This document shows, in pieces, positions 13,086 through 25,267 of a stretch of 64,000 nucleotides of DNA. The stretch is from contig VSDK01012581.1 in NCBI GenBank assembly GCA_009767595.1, forward strand, positions 166,497 through 230,496. Direction: 5' to 3'. A program made the position numbers and the translations under genes. The notes under the pieces were generated by a model. That model saw nothing but the letters and a program-made list of their open reading frames with translations. It searched no databases and was not told where the DNA came from. This DNA is from Symbiodinium kawagutii (taxonomy: Eukaryota > Sar > Dinophyceae > Suessiales > Symbiodiniaceae). Every line of letters begins with the position of its first letter. Within the stretch, counting starts at the first letter, position 1.

Positions 13086-15210
13086 AATTTAGTTGAGTTG
13101 AGTTGAAACGACTCACAGCAGTAGCTGCAGTCCGGGACACACCTCCACCGGTAGATCAACGGACTAGCTCCGAAAACGTCATAGCCAGTCCTCCCTACCA
13201 GCTTCAGGTGGCCCAAATTAGACACATGAACAAACAAGCCAAACAAGTAGATAAAAACACTGCACAACAGGGCGACAAACTCAACTTGACGATCCTCCAC
13301 AAAAGACACTGCCAATCGCTGAAGCGATGGCAATTCCGAGGAATGAAGACGAGACGCCAGCACCTTCCATGTACTAACACCTGACGCAGGGGGTGGGGAG
13401 GCAGGGAACCGGAAAAGGAAATCAACAACAACCGGATCATGGTCCACACGCTCGTACCATTGCCAAAGGATGGCAGCATTGAGGGGGGGAAAGGTAGCAA
13501 ACAACGGCCCGCCCGAACAGATAGCATCCAGACGGCTAGCAGAGCCACAGCGCGCATAAAAGGTAAAGGCAGACAGCGTAGCATGGCGGTGCCGAAAAGC
13601 ATCAACCATACCCTCAGAAGCCAAAACACACGCAAGAGAAAGCGGGCGTGCGACGCGCGAACCACCCCAACAGTCAAGAGCCGGCGAGGTGACCGAATTG
13701 AGATCCCCGCCCACAATAGGATACTCTCCACATAGTGTAAGTTGCTCACATACCCAAGCGACCAAGCGCCCTTCAGCCGAGACACGACTGGCAACGGCAT
13801 CAAACCCCGGCTAAGAAGCACCAATTGGTCCATAAACCCCAATAACCCGCAACACCACCCCGGAACTGACTGTAATGTTCCCTGCAAGCCCTCGCCCGTC
13901 AGGGTCCCGCCGCACATCAGTCCATTGACCTAAATAATCCTTACGAACCGCAATGGCAACCCCAACAGCCCACACAATACCAAGCTCACGATACTGTCCC
14001 AAGGGGCGCCCACGCACAGAGTCAGGGAAAGCGCCATGCGAGAGGGCCAAGAAACCAGAATCCCAAAGGCCACGAATGGCCTGTAGATGCCCATCATCCC
14101 CACGGATCCGCGTCTCAGAGAGAATGGCAACATCCGCGCCCAGAGAGGATAGGGCCGTGCCCCAACGACGCCCCCACTGATACCGATCACGGCCCACACC
14201 GCCACACTGAACAGCAACAACACGGGGAACCCGAGACCCCTTCCAACTGACGGTGTCACCAATACAGCCACCAGAAAATGCCAGAAGCAACCGATGCTGC
14301 CCCACGGCAGCAAACAAACGATCCTCAGGGCCGGCTCCCAAGTCATCATCCATTGAAGACGCAGAGTCCGACCAACCACCAACATCGTCCCCAGACAAAA
14401 GATCCATGACGAACACAGCCAGCAGCAGCACCCAACGAAAAAGTGAAGGAATGAGACGCCAGCGGGCAGAAGCTGGCAAGCCACGGGCTGGCCGAAGCCC
14501 GAGGCAAATAGGCGTGGCGAGCCGAAGCCACGCGGGGGCGAGCCGAAGCCCCAAACAAATCCACGGTCCACACGCACACAACCAAATTACCAACCACAGG
14601 CCGCAAGCGAAAAGGAAGAGAAGAGAAGGGGAAAGAAGAGCAAGAACAAAAACACAACAAAACAAAAAAGGAGCACACGCAAGCACGAAAGCGCCGGAGA
14701 CCCAGCAAAAACGGAAAGAACAACCACCAAAACAACCAGCAGGAAAAGAAAGGAAGCAAGAAGGAAAGAAAAAGAAACAAGGAGAGGGAGGAACACCAAA
14801 AAAAAACAAAAACAAAAAAAAGGAAAAAAGGAAGGGAACCAGGGAAAAGAGAGAAAAAACAAAAAAAGGAAGGCAGATGGCACTCAAACCGGCAACCCCA
14901 AAATAGAGCCGAGGCCACAGCAAGATGAAAAAACAAAAAAAAAAACAACACAAGGACAATGCCAGAAATGCAAAAAGAAGGAAAAGAAGACAAACAACTA
15001 ATGCCCACCCGTAATCAGGAGCCAAAATGGCAGAAGGCACGAACAACAAACAAAGCACAACCTAAGACCAGGAGGGTGGCACTGTCACACTCACGCCGAC
15101 TACGGGGGGGAGGGAAAGGTGGTGCTCTTCGGGCCATCCCTTAGTGCCGCCCCCGGGGTCCACCTAACCCACGCAAGCCCCCCCCAAGTCACAAGGCGCA
15201 AGTCCCGGGG
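13086..15210 (-). mobile_element. LINE fragment with AP-type endonuclease
   Basis: A GC-rich block (about 55-60%) between two TAG/TAA arrays. The minus strand codes an endonuclease/exonuclease/phosphatase domain: ILSETR (catalytic Glu, about 14115), IGVYGP, IVGGDLNSV (about 13695), SRLDAI (about 13525), VDHDPVVVDF (about 13435). The reading frame changes near 13811, at a TAG stop after VYGPIGAS. No reverse transcriptase follows. The right part (5' in element terms) codes a hydrophobic, Phe/Leu-rich low-complexity leader that is probably not translated. The left end (element 3' end) has tandem CAACT units before the array. It reads as a truncated or internally deleted non-LTR element. Confidence 0.75.
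13400..14330 (-). pseudogene. AP-like endonuclease ORF, frameshifted
   Basis: Coding part of the LINE fragment. The conserved Glu (SETR), the Asp and Asn of GDLN, the Asp of RLDA and the DH near the end are kept. The first motif reads VQCGGVG where Asn is usual, so a catalytic position may be lost. One frame covers residues up to VYGP and the other runs from VASRVSAEGRL onward. A single-base change near 13770-13815 separates them. It would nick target DNA if active, but the frameshift argues against activity. Confidence 0.7.
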
Positions 15211-15377
15211 GGTAGTAATAGTAGAAATAGAAATAGAAATAGTGGTGGTAGTAGTAATAGTAATAATAATAATAGTAATAATAATAGAAGTAGAAGTAGA
15301 AATAGTGGTGGTAGTAATAATAGTAATGGTAGTAGTAGTAGCAATAGTAATGATAGTAGTAGTAGTAGTAATAATAA

Positions 15378-15412
<35 letters not shown>

Positions 15413-16486
15413 ATAGTAATGATAGAAATAGAAGTAGAAATAGAAGTAGTGGTGGTAGTAGTAATAGTAGTAGTAATAATAATAATAGTAGAAATAAAAA
15501 TAGAAGTAGTGGTGGTAGTAGTAGTAGTAATAATAGTGGTAGTAGTAGTAGTAGTATTGGTAGTAGTAGTAATAATAGTAGTAATAATAGTAGTAGAAGT
15601 AAGAGTAAAGTAGAAATAATGGTGGTAGTAGTAGTAAAAAAAAATAACAATATTAGTAATAATAGTAGTAATAGCAATAGTAGTAGTAGTAATAATATTA
15701 GTAGTAGCAGTAGTAGTAGAAGTAGGAGTGGAAGTAGAAATAGTGGTGGTAGTAGTAGTAGTAGTAATAATAATATTAGTAAAAATAGTAGTAATAGCAA
15801 TAGTAATAGTAGTAATAATAGTAGTAGTAGTAATAATAGTAATAGTAGTAGTAGTAGTAGTAATAATAGTAATACTAGTAGTAGAAGTAGAAGTAGAAGT
15901 AGTGGTGGTAGTAATAGTAATAGTAATAGTAGTAGTAGTAGTAGTAGTAGTAATAATAATAGTAGTAATAATAGTAGTAGTAGTAGTAGTAGTAGTATTA
16001 CTAATAAAAATAATAATAATAATATTAGTAAAAGTAGAAGTAATAGTAGTAGCCGTAATACTAGTAGAAGTAGAAGTAGAAGTAGTGGTGGTAGTAGTAG
16101 TAATAGTAGTAGTAGTAATAGTAGTAATAGTAGTAGAAGTAGAAGTAGTGGTGTAGTAGTAGTGGTAGTAGTAATAATATTAATAATAGTAATATTAATA
16201 ATAATAGTAGTAGTAATAATAATAGCAATAATAGAAATAGAAGTAGAAGTAGTGGTGGTAGTAGTAGTAATATTAAAAATAATAGTAGTAGTAGAAGTAG
16301 AAGTAGAAGTAGTGGTGGTAGTAGTAGTAGTAGTAAAAATAAAAGAAATAGTGGTGGTAGTAGTAGTAGTAGTAAAATTAGTAGTAGTAGTAGTAATAAT
16401 AGTAATAATAATAGTAGTAATGATAATAGTAGTAGTAGAAGTAGAAATAGAAGTGGTGGTAGTAGTAGTAGTAGTAATAATAGTAA

Positions 16487-16554
<68 letters not shown>

Positions 16555-17245
16555 ATAATAGTAATAGTAATAGTAGTAGTAATAGTAATAGTAATAAAAA
16601 TAGTAATAGTAATAGTAATAATAGTAGTAGTAGTAGTAGTAGTAATAGTAGTAGTGATAATAATAGCAACAGTAATAGAAGTAGTGGTGGTAGTAGTAGT
16701 AGTAGTAGTAATAATAGTAGTAGTAGTAATAGAAGTAGAAGTAGAAGTAGTGGTGGTAGTAGTAGTAGTAATAATAGTGGTAGTAGTAGAAGTAGAAGTA
16801 GAAGTAGTGGTGGTAGTAGTAATAATAATAAAAATAGCAGTAGAAGTAGTAATAATAGCCGTAATACTAGTAGAAGTAGAAGTAGAAGTAGTGGTGGTAG
16901 TAGTAGTAATAATAATATTAATAGTAGTAGTAATAATAGAAGTAGAAGTAGAAGTAGAAGTAGTGGTGGTAGTAGTAGTAGTAATAGTAATAATAATAAT
17001 AATATTAATAGTAGTAGTAGTAGTAGTAATAATAGTAGTAGTAGTAGTAATAGTAGTAGTAGTAGTAGTAGTAATAATAGTAGTAGTAGTAAAAGTAGTA
17101 GCCGTAATACTAGTAGAAGTAGAAGTAGAAGTAGTGGTGGTAGTAGTAGTAGTGATAATAGTAGTAGTAATATTAATAGTAGTAGTAATAATAGTAGTAA
17201 TAGAATTAAAAATAATAGTAGTGGTGGTAGTAGTAGTAGTAGTAA

Positions 17246-17295
<50 letters not shown>

Positions 17296-17326
17296 ATAGT
17301 AGTAATAGTAGTAGTAGTAGAAATAA

Positions 17327-17358
<32 letters not shown>

Positions 17359-17359
17359 A

Positions 17360-17394
<35 letters not shown>

Positions 17395-17403
17395 ATAGTA
17401 GTA
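15211..17403 (+). repeat. TAG/TAA trinucleotide array, right part
   Basis: About 2.2 kb of (TAR)n with some 20 copies of the GTAGTGGTGGTAG box. A longer variant, tagccgtaatactagtagaa, appears near 16048, 16857 and 17099, and a relative lies near 12182 in the left array. Confidence 0.95.
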
Positions 17404-20400
17404 AACTAATTCTTTCTATTATTCCTACAAAGCCTCTCACCATTGGCCACTAGTCTCACAGTATGGTACCCGCCTCCTGGGTCGCAACCAGTATCCCAAG
17501 GGCGCATCGGGCTCAGTCATACGCGGTTCTTCCGCCTGAATGAGTTGGGAAGCCGGTCGGGGTGTCCGAAATGCACATGTAAATATGTATATATGTATAT
17601 ATAATTTACATATATATCTATATCTATATATATGTGTATATATATAAATATATACACAAATAAATATACATGAGTATATTGCCTATATTGCTGATTAATT
17701 CATGTATACGTCACTATGTGTGAATGTAAATGTATGCACATATGTCGTTAAATTGTGTGTATATGCAATTGTGTGATTGATGGTTAATTGATGATTTCAT
17801 TGATGTTAACTAATGAACTAATGGTCGATCGATGAACGGCTGGTTGTTGCAAAGGTTGATAATCGGTGATGATGACGAACAGGAATGAGGATATACCACA
17901 TATATTTCTATGGGTCATGACCACACATCCCAAACATGGTTAAGATAAACATCCCAACAAAATCTAGTGTGATCGTTTGTGGAATGCGAGCAGCCAGGGC
18001 TACATAACATAGCTTATACGCACTGTGGTGAACTAAGCTGGCAGTGAACAATATCATTAGAATTATCGTAGACAAGCTGAATCTCTGATGTGAATACCAT
18101 GTTAAACTATTCTTGTCCATAGACAAATCATATGCTTTATATAACGCCCTGATAAACTCACCTGGAAGATGGAAATCAAAATGCTCAACAGGTTTGACCG
18201 CCTGAATCAATGGTGGATGTTCTGCAATACCAGGCTAGCTTACTAGAGAATATATTGTTTATATGCAATGATATGTGCATAAATAAAGTAGTATAATGAA
18301 TTTATGTGTATATATAAATACCTATTTTCAAAATAATATATCATCATATGTTCACATGTGAATGCAACAGTTGTAAGATGTTGGAAATGTATGATCATAT
18401 CCAAACGTATATCCGTAGCTGCGCATATGGAGGCTTTTCAAAATGTCTTTACCCACTTTGGTGCAAAACCCTTGTTCTCTTGGGGGCCCGCTATCAAAAT
18501 CAATCATCCGCCGGCCCAGCAACATCCTGAACCAAAATAATGATAAATCACATGCACCATTGCGAAATCTGGAGTTCCTGCCACATGTCGCTAGCGCGGT
18601 TCACTTCTAGCTGGCTCCGGAGGATTGACCATGTCGTGTTTCCTTCCCCACACTAGCGGCTCCAACTTTAACTTCTTGGGAAGCTGGGACACAATGAAGA
18701 TGTGAAGAAAGCGTCATGTCGAGGGATACTTAAGGGCAAGGGGCTTCTCCTGAACCCCTTTGCTAGCGCGTTGCTAGCGCGGATTTTCGGGACAGGTTTT
18801 GGCGTTCGGACAAGTTGCATGAACACAACAAAAGTTGTGGTGACATAACAGAAAGAAGTATAAGGCATTGAGAATCAAATCAACATCATCATCGACATTG
18901 TCATCATGATGCTAGATGCTAGCACGGAGCTACCGCAAACCTAGCGCTAAGGTGGGGAACCATCGTATTCAGCTGGGGGCCCGCTACTTATAGACTCTAT
19001 TTGTCAAAGCCATCATCGTTAGATAATTTCGCTCCTTTCATCATGTTTCCTTGGTAGGGGTTTTTGAACGGACCCCATATACGAAGATAAACAATCATCA
19101 AACCGTTGACATGTATCATACATCTTAATATGTGACACAGTGAATGTATGAAATGTATTTATTTTCATGAAAAAACATATTTCAAAAATATCAAACATAT
19201 GTCTATATCCAAACATTCATATATCAAATATCACTTTCAGAAATGGATACATTCATCTCTAGTGAAAACACAGCGATGCTTCACTTTCTTGGACTGGTTG
19301 GTGGTATTGCCAACTCATTGGGATGAGTCTCCTGTTACCGCGTGGGTACCCATGAATCAAACATGCAAGCAGTTGTGGTGTGTTTTTCAATGGGATCATA
19401 GTTGAGATCACAGGGTTGTCATAGGGATGATGACACATGTTTGTGTTCTCTGGTTACCAGCAACCTGTTGATCAACGAGCATGACTAAGCCTACAGAATC
19501 ATGATCGTTCTCCGCCCGTGGCATCAGCAATCAACGCGGCCAAAAAAAAACATGGTTCCATTTAGCTGGCAACCTAGTCCCTGAGCCACACCGCGGTGGA
19601 GACGAGCATTGATCTCCAGCTTCGGAATGTTCTGGTTATCCTTCCATTCTGATATATTGATGATAGATGACCGCCCCAGAAACACGGGTAAAGCATCACA
19701 TGTTGTTTGAATGCTCTTTTCATGACGCAGAGAATGTGCTCACAATTCGACACTGGTACTTATCTGACACCTGACAGCAAGTGTTGTGATACATCTTTGA
19801 TATGACATTAAAGATCCTTTGAAGACGATCGGAAACATTTATACAAACAAATGCTTTGACAATTGTTGTTGACCCACATGACACACTGACATGCATAAAT
19901 GCAGAAACGTATCTGCCTTGATGCATTTACTCAGCTGGAATCTGATGTGCTCGCTGCCCTGTGTGACCAATCATACATGTTGCATCATGTTGCAGTCTTC
20001 AAGTGCAACTGTCATAACATGAGTTCGTTCTTGGAAATGCTTGCTGACGTATCTGCAACCACTCGCACTGAAAAAAATAACCGCCATGTTTGCGGTGACC
20101 TTAGATGCTTTCTGACAGCTGGCATGCGGACATTTAATTTGATAATTTGCTAACGAGTGATTCAGCATCTTCGCCGGCTTTTGCATTGACATGCATACTG
20201 TGGCATAGAACACGCCCCCAAATACAGAGTAGTCTTGAAACATGTATATTGGTATAGCCACACATGATGAGGCACGCTATGCATGCTCAAATCAATTTTT
20301 CGAAACGGTTCATTTGGAGGACCCTTTCACAAAAAAATGATCGTCCCATTCCTATCAATTGAAGTCCGTGGTGGGAAAAAACACCATGAACCAACTGCTA

Positions 20401-20638
20401 TTCATACCTGGCTGGTGCAAAATCCGGTGAAAAAAAATGCAACATTCATGTGAACCACCCCAAACACGCTTCATACACACACTAAGCATGAATATTGTCA
20501 ACACAAACCTAAAAATCCCTTCAAAACCGGCTTGTAACCAGTGAGTACCACATTAAAAAACACCAACCACTAACCACTACCTACCTACCACTACCCACCA
20601 CTACTAACCATCACTAAGCAGTCCCATTTATCTCGCCC
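17404..20638. other. No gene recognised
   Basis: TATATA-rich 17580-17720, then unique AT-rich DNA. At 18585-18960 the word gctagcgcg recurs in a GC-richer patch that does not look coding. 20570-20610 is a ctaccaccac tract. Confidence 0.5.
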
Positions 20639-20728
20639 GCTGCTGGGTCTCCAGGCATAGTAATCCGACCACAAGGCGCGTTTCGTCGCAGGAAAGGGTG
20701 CCACACTGCTTTGGCCGCGCCTCGGCGT
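20639..20728 (-). CDS. Exon-like minus-strand island
   Basis: Acceptor cgtcaccacag, then AEARPKQCGTLSCDETRLVV and GLLCLETQQRA. The plus strand is open too. The minus reading is preferred because of the acceptor and composition. Confidence 0.4.
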
Positions 20729-20929
20729 CTGTGGTGACGGGAGGGAGGATGATGTTAAGGACGGTTGGGATAGTTTATTGGTGATGGTTGACAGCGAACA
20801 AAGTGCGAGAGAAAAACCTTCTTTGAAGGGAAAAAAACCAGCAGAAGGAAGAACGCAAGTAGCGGCGGTAGCATACTTGCCACCTGGAAAGAAAACAAGG
20901 GGGGAATGAATGGGAATGAAGTGTCCACA

Positions 20930-21364
20930 GGGCTATCTGTACATCTCCTTCTCCATCAGGCCAGACTCCACCGGAATGCTGCCCATCTCTCTGGAGATCT
21001 TCGTAAGACTATACCATGGCAGGATCTCTTCATCTCGTCTGTCTCGAATGCTAATGAAACATCGCAAGAATGTGTGTCCTTGTCTGCAAGGACTTGATGC
21101 TGGTGAAGTACAAGGAGCCCCTGATGGCAGCGATGTTTCGAAGGGTGCCCATCTTCCCGAAATAAGTTCCCAGCATGCTGAGCACTCGATGTGCTGCTAC
21201 ATCCCTCGGAAAAATCTGTGTCGAGGATTCGCCCGGGGCTCTGATGTTCAGGCTCTCGAAGGCCGTCAGGATCCTGGTGTAGTATCCTGACGGAAGGACC
21301 CCACTGTGTGACACCTTCTTGGCTGAGGAAGAATCCACCTTGGTCAGGATGTTGGAGAATGCAG
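20930..21364 (-). CDS. Coding-like block, probably one frameshift, unknown product
   Basis: Acceptor ttttccgag, then AAFSNILTKVDSSSAKK, HSGVLPSGYYTRILTAFESL, DVAAHRVLSMLGTYFGKMGT. Near 21055 the frame shifts and continues as SIRDRRDEEILPWYSLTKIS to a TAG at about 20935. The composition is clearly protein-like and helical, resembling a helical-repeat or regulatory domain. No family was recognised. The first 70 bp are duplicated in inverted orientation just upstream. Confidence 0.55.
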
Positions 21365-21436
21365 CTCGGAAAAGCCAACATCCAAACCAAGGTGGATTCT
21401 TGCTCAGTCAAGAAGGTGCCATACAGTGGGGTCCTT
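21292..21436. repeat. Large inverted repeat overlapping an exon edge
   Basis: Left arm about 21292-21356, right arm about 21379-21436, roughly 90% alike. Shared words are aaggaccccactgt, caccttcttg and aagaatccaccttggt. The loop is about 22 bp. The left arm is part of the coding-like block 21060-21364. Confidence 0.85.
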
Positions 21437-21826
21437 CAGTGATGGTTCTAGGGGTGTTAGTTATAACTTTTTAATTCACCTAACTTCACAGGGTTACCTA
21501 CCATAGTTATGTCCCAGTTATAAGTTGCAAATGGGTGTATCGCAAGTTATAGGGGTAATCGCAGTTATCATCCTTTGTATTGGTCTTGTACAGTAGTAGG
21601 ACAATGATTTGTTTGGGGTTCTCTATTTTGAGAAACACCCAAGTTCAGGATGGCTCAGTTAATCTGGATGGTGATAGTGAAGGAAAGTTGGCACCTGAGA
21701 TTTGGGCTTCAATGAGGTCAATGATTGAATAACATGGTTGAGCACTGGTTGATTGACTATATAATGGTTATTTATGGATAATGATGCACTATAGTGGTTG
21801 AATGGAATAATGGTCAGAGTCATGGT

Positions 21827-21941
21827 CTGGTTGGTGGTTGAACTACCCCTATGAAAACTATGCGCAAGCCAATAAACCAATCATTTGGTAATCCTAGGGA
21901 AAACAAAAAAATCATTCAAACATATTCAAACCACCAATCAG
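21827..21941 (+). mobile_element. Family C inverted-repeat element
   Basis: Ends ctggttggtggttgaact and ttcaaaccaccaatcag. The core has cccctatgaaa and cctagggaaaacaaa. Confidence 0.8.
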
Positions 21942-22360
21942 TAAGTAGTGATGGTTCATGGTGATGCAGAATTCTTCCTGATAGTTCCGAATGCTTCTCA
22001 CCATCGATCCCAAGTATTGCCAAGATATCTCACATGTGCAAGGCTAATATTTGCGCAAGCAATGGTTCCGATCATCGCAGGATATTTTTTTCCTCTGGAT
22101 CCTAGGGCCTGACCGCACTAAGTCATACTAAGTGCACCTGTCGACATGCGCGTACCCCATGTACCCCCAACAAAGGAGGACACCAACAATGGAAGAGGGT
22201 GTTCCTTCACGATTTATTTGGAGCATAGGGAGCCGATCAGCATCGCTAGCTGCTGGAGTAGAGGCTGGCGGTGCCTCTGAACAATTAATCGTCATTCTTT
22301 AGTCTAAAGATCACGACGAATTATCTTTGGTAGGCAAACCATTCAGAGAAAACACAGTAC

Positions 22361-22492
22361 ATGACCACAATCAATCACAATCAACCATCACCAATCACAA
22401 CCAACCACAACCAACCACAACCAGCCACAACCAACCACAACCAACCACAACCAACCACAACCCGTCACAACCAAACATCACCAAACATCACA
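22361..22492 (+). repeat. 10-bp tandem repeat (ccaaccacaa)n
   Basis: Around ten copies of CCAACCACAA with single-base variants (CCAGCCACAA, CCATCACCAA). The word is close to the CAACCATTAA background of the window. Confidence 0.9.
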
Positions 22493-22749
22493 GGCAACTG
22501 CTATTGCTGTGTGGAAACCTTTACCCTTTCCCTGTCCACTCGTGAGCGTGCCAAGTTACCAAAGCAAAGTTGGCACCTGAGATTTGGGTTTCAATGAGGT
22601 TCATGATTGAATACCATGGTTTACTACTGGTTGATTGACTACGGATTACTGATTGATAATTTGATAATGATTACCAATAGTGGTTGAATACCCAGACTTT
22701 TGGTTATTGTTCATGATGCTAGCCATGGAATAATGGTCAAAATCATGGT

Positions 22750-22833
22750 CTGGTTGGTGATATATGTGCAAGTCAATCAACCAACTATTTCTTGATACTA
22801 GGGAAAATCAACGTGTTTAAAACACCCAACCAG
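22750..22833 (+). mobile_element. Family C inverted-repeat element (internally shortened)
   Basis: Ends ctggttggtgatat and gtttaaaacacccaaccag. Confidence 0.7.
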
Positions 22834-23424
22834 TGGTTCATGATGGTTTTCAAGTTCACTAGCGGAAAAAATGGTTGACCACGGGTTGATTATGACCAAT
22901 CATAATTAATGATGATGGCTAAATGATGACCAATCATAATTAATCAATTATGGTTGCTAACGATTGGTCAATGGTTCATGGTAACTATATTTATATGAAT
23001 GACTAATGAATGGTTGATTGTGCAATGGCAAACTCCAGTCATGGAAAGAGAATGGATGCTAAGCAGTTAATGATGTCTGGTTGCATGGTTTGTTGTGGGA
23101 AATGCTATGGCATGGCAAAACTCCTTGTCCTTGCCCGACGCATCGAGATAGAGAACATGTTTGCATCTCTGCGAGAAGATTGTTTCAAAAAACAAATTAA
23201 TACCAACGATTCTGCGACACATATGTTTATGAAGGTTGCTGATCTCTGGGTTTGGTACAGCTAGGTACCCATACGATAGTTCTTGGTTTCATGAATCTGT
23301 TCAATAATAAAATGTTTGCTGCATACATACCGAAAATACATGAAAATACTTGGTTTCTCACACACAATTCAAATGATAAATACTTGCTTCATTGTGTTTT
23401 TTCCTAATGTTGTGGGCAGCTGGT

Positions 23425-23535
23425 TTGATCGCCGTTCCGAACTGCCTAGTCCGCTCAGTCCGGCGTCGTTCATCAAATTGGTTGTCCCCTTTCCACGACC
23501 CCCGGCCCCTGTACCCTGCAAGGCCGCTGGGTTGA
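23425..23535 (-). CDS. Exon-like GC-rich island, strand uncertain
   Basis: Minus acceptor catcaacccag, then ALQGTGAGGRGKGTTNLMND and AGLSGLGSSERRSN. The plus strand has acceptor tgttgtgggcag and an open Pro-rich frame. Neither matches a family. Confidence 0.3.
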
Positions 23536-23915
23536 TGTTTAAACCATTTTCAATGGTTGATGGCTTGCACCAAATCAATCTTTGGCCGGCCATGACGCTC
23601 TGGGAAACTAACCTGCAAACTACAAATCACCATGTTGACAAGTAAACCGCTATCAATGTTGGATTTTCAATTTTAAGGTGTTTACCGGAGCGTATTAATC
23701 AACTATCTTCAACCAACTAGCTTTAACCGTTCTTTGGAGGATTGGATTCCACGGCTGATGGCTGGTGAATTAATATGCATGTTTGAAAATTACCATTTTG
23801 GCGAGCCCAAAACATTCAAATGAACTAAAAGTGGTTATGTTCGCTAGTTGCTCACAACATGTGTTTGACGAAGAATATCCATCCGAATCCAAAAGTAAAG
23901 AACCGTAGGCTTTTT

Positions 23916-24008
23916 GGTTTGTGGTTGAACCGCCCCTATGAAAAATCAGAACCAACCAGCCAAAAATTTGTCAATACAAGGAAATACGTCAATTCAACCA
24001 CCAACCAG
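23916..24008 (+). mobile_element. Family C inverted-repeat element
   Basis: Ends ggtttgtggttgaaccgccc and attcaaccaccaaccag. Confidence 0.75.
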
Positions 24009-24384
24009 TTTTGCACAATGCTGTGTACCTTGTATTGCACAATGGTTTGCACCTAAGTCATCGCCGATGGTGGGGTCATCTAAGTCATTTCGACCACCAA
24101 TTTGGTTTGTCAATAATTACAAGGCAATGACTCAGTGGGGGTCATCTAAGTCATCGCCAATACCAACTGTCGACAAAGCCACCAAGCCCACTGGAACCTA
24201 AGCCGCCCTACACCTCCCTCCAAACGCATGGACCGCGGCCGGGAACGCCATTCCTTGGACGAAGCCAGGGCTTGGCCAACCAACAGATTCGCCATTTTTC
24301 ACTGAAGCAACCAGCTAGCTGTCTAGTAGCGACATGACTAGGGGAAATGACGAGCAAACGATGTGTGCATTTAGCTCGTCTGTA

Positions 24385-24530
24385 TTTCCCCTATGTCTTC
24401 CCATTTTTTGCCGGCTTGCCCAAGGAAACTGCGAAGCTGGGAGGGATGCGACGGGTTTTGCGTGAACACGCCCATGGCCAGCGAGTTTTTGCGAACTTGT
24501 CGCCGGGGTAAGCTGGTTTCCAGCGAAGCT
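24385..24530 (-). CDS. Exon-like island, strand uncertain
   Basis: The minus frame reads RRQVRKNSLAMGVFTQNPSH and LRSFLGQAGKKWEDIGEIQ. The plus frame reads KETAKLGGMRRVLREHAHGQ with a good donor gtaagc. Both are plausible. The minus frame is longer and agrees with the other genes. Confidence 0.35.
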
Positions 24531-24720
24531 CCGTCAAAGATCTGCGCTACACAACTCAGGAAAGCCAAGCCTCGGCAATTTCAGCTGAAATTGCCGGCAA
24601 CTGTGGTTGTTCGCGTTAAAATTACCTGGGATCAGCCACAAAATCCAACTAAGGGGCCCTGAAAGCGCTTGACATCGCTTGACCATTTCAATTCCGTCCC
24701 TTCCCTCGGCGTTCAACGGC

Positions 24721-24839
24721 AGGACGAGCGCTTTGGATGGGGCCGTGCCAGCACGTGGCCAAGTTGTTCAATGCATTGGACTTGAGAGGCTCGTCGCAAG
24801 AGCTATTTCACGCCATCACAACTCATGAGCATGGGCTTG
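24721..24839. CDS. Exon-like island, strand uncertain
   Basis: The plus frame (acceptor caacggcag, donor gtgaac) reads CQHVAKLFNALDLRGSSQEL. The minus frame (acceptor gtgaaatag, donor gttgaa) reads LLRRASQVQCIEQLGHVLAR. Splice-site and coding signals are present on both strands, so orientation is unresolved. Confidence 0.3.
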
Positions 24840-24978
24840 GGTGAACCCGACGAAAAACATCTCAATAACAGAATCTTCTGCCTGCTCAGAGGTTCCACTG
24901 CTCTGATTGTGCCAAAAAATGTGTACAAAAAAAAACTCAAACTCTATTCTTCGTTAATCGTGGTTGATTGGCTATCTG

Positions 24979-25079
24979 GGGGTTTCTCAAAACAGGGAAC
25001 CTCCCCACATCATCCAATATTGACCATTCAAACAAATAAACCAACCATTCTTGTGGGTCCCCTATTTTGAGATACCACC
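24979..25079. mobile_element. Family A hairpin element
   Basis: Arms ggtttctcaaaacaggg and cccctattttgagataccac. The core has catccaatattgaccattca and ataaaccaaccatt. Confidence 0.8.
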
Positions 25080-25151
25080 ATCTACCTATTGGCAAAGCCC
25101 CTTTTCCCAGCAATCTCAGATTTTGACGGGGTACCCTTATCTTAAGAAACA

Positions 25152-25267
25152 TGGCTGCGGGTCAAAACCCTATACCCCTGGTTCCCCTATCATCAACCAT
25201 TGTTTTCCCCATGGTTGTTGGTAATTATCCACCATAATTGTTGGTTAATATTGACCCAGCTCGCCAT
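25152..25267 (+). mobile_element. Family B inverted-repeat element
   Basis: Ends tggctgcgggtcaaaaccc and ttgacccagctcgcca. The core has cctggttcccctatcatcaa. Confidence 0.8.

Noticed and set aside
14253..14906. 217-codon plus ORF, Lys/Arg-rich
   Set aside because: Antisense of the LINE leader region. The composition follows from the purine-rich strand.
13811..15058. Hydrophobic Phe/Leu-rich N-terminal half of the LINE ORF as a membrane protein
   Set aside because: Low-complexity pyrimidine-rich sequence is open in three frames at once. More likely an untranslated leader.
11773..17443. Very long ORFs (up to 596 codons) of Thr, Val, Leu, Ser or Asn
   Set aside because: They are translations of the TAG/TAA array in several frames and both strands, with no codon or domain signal.
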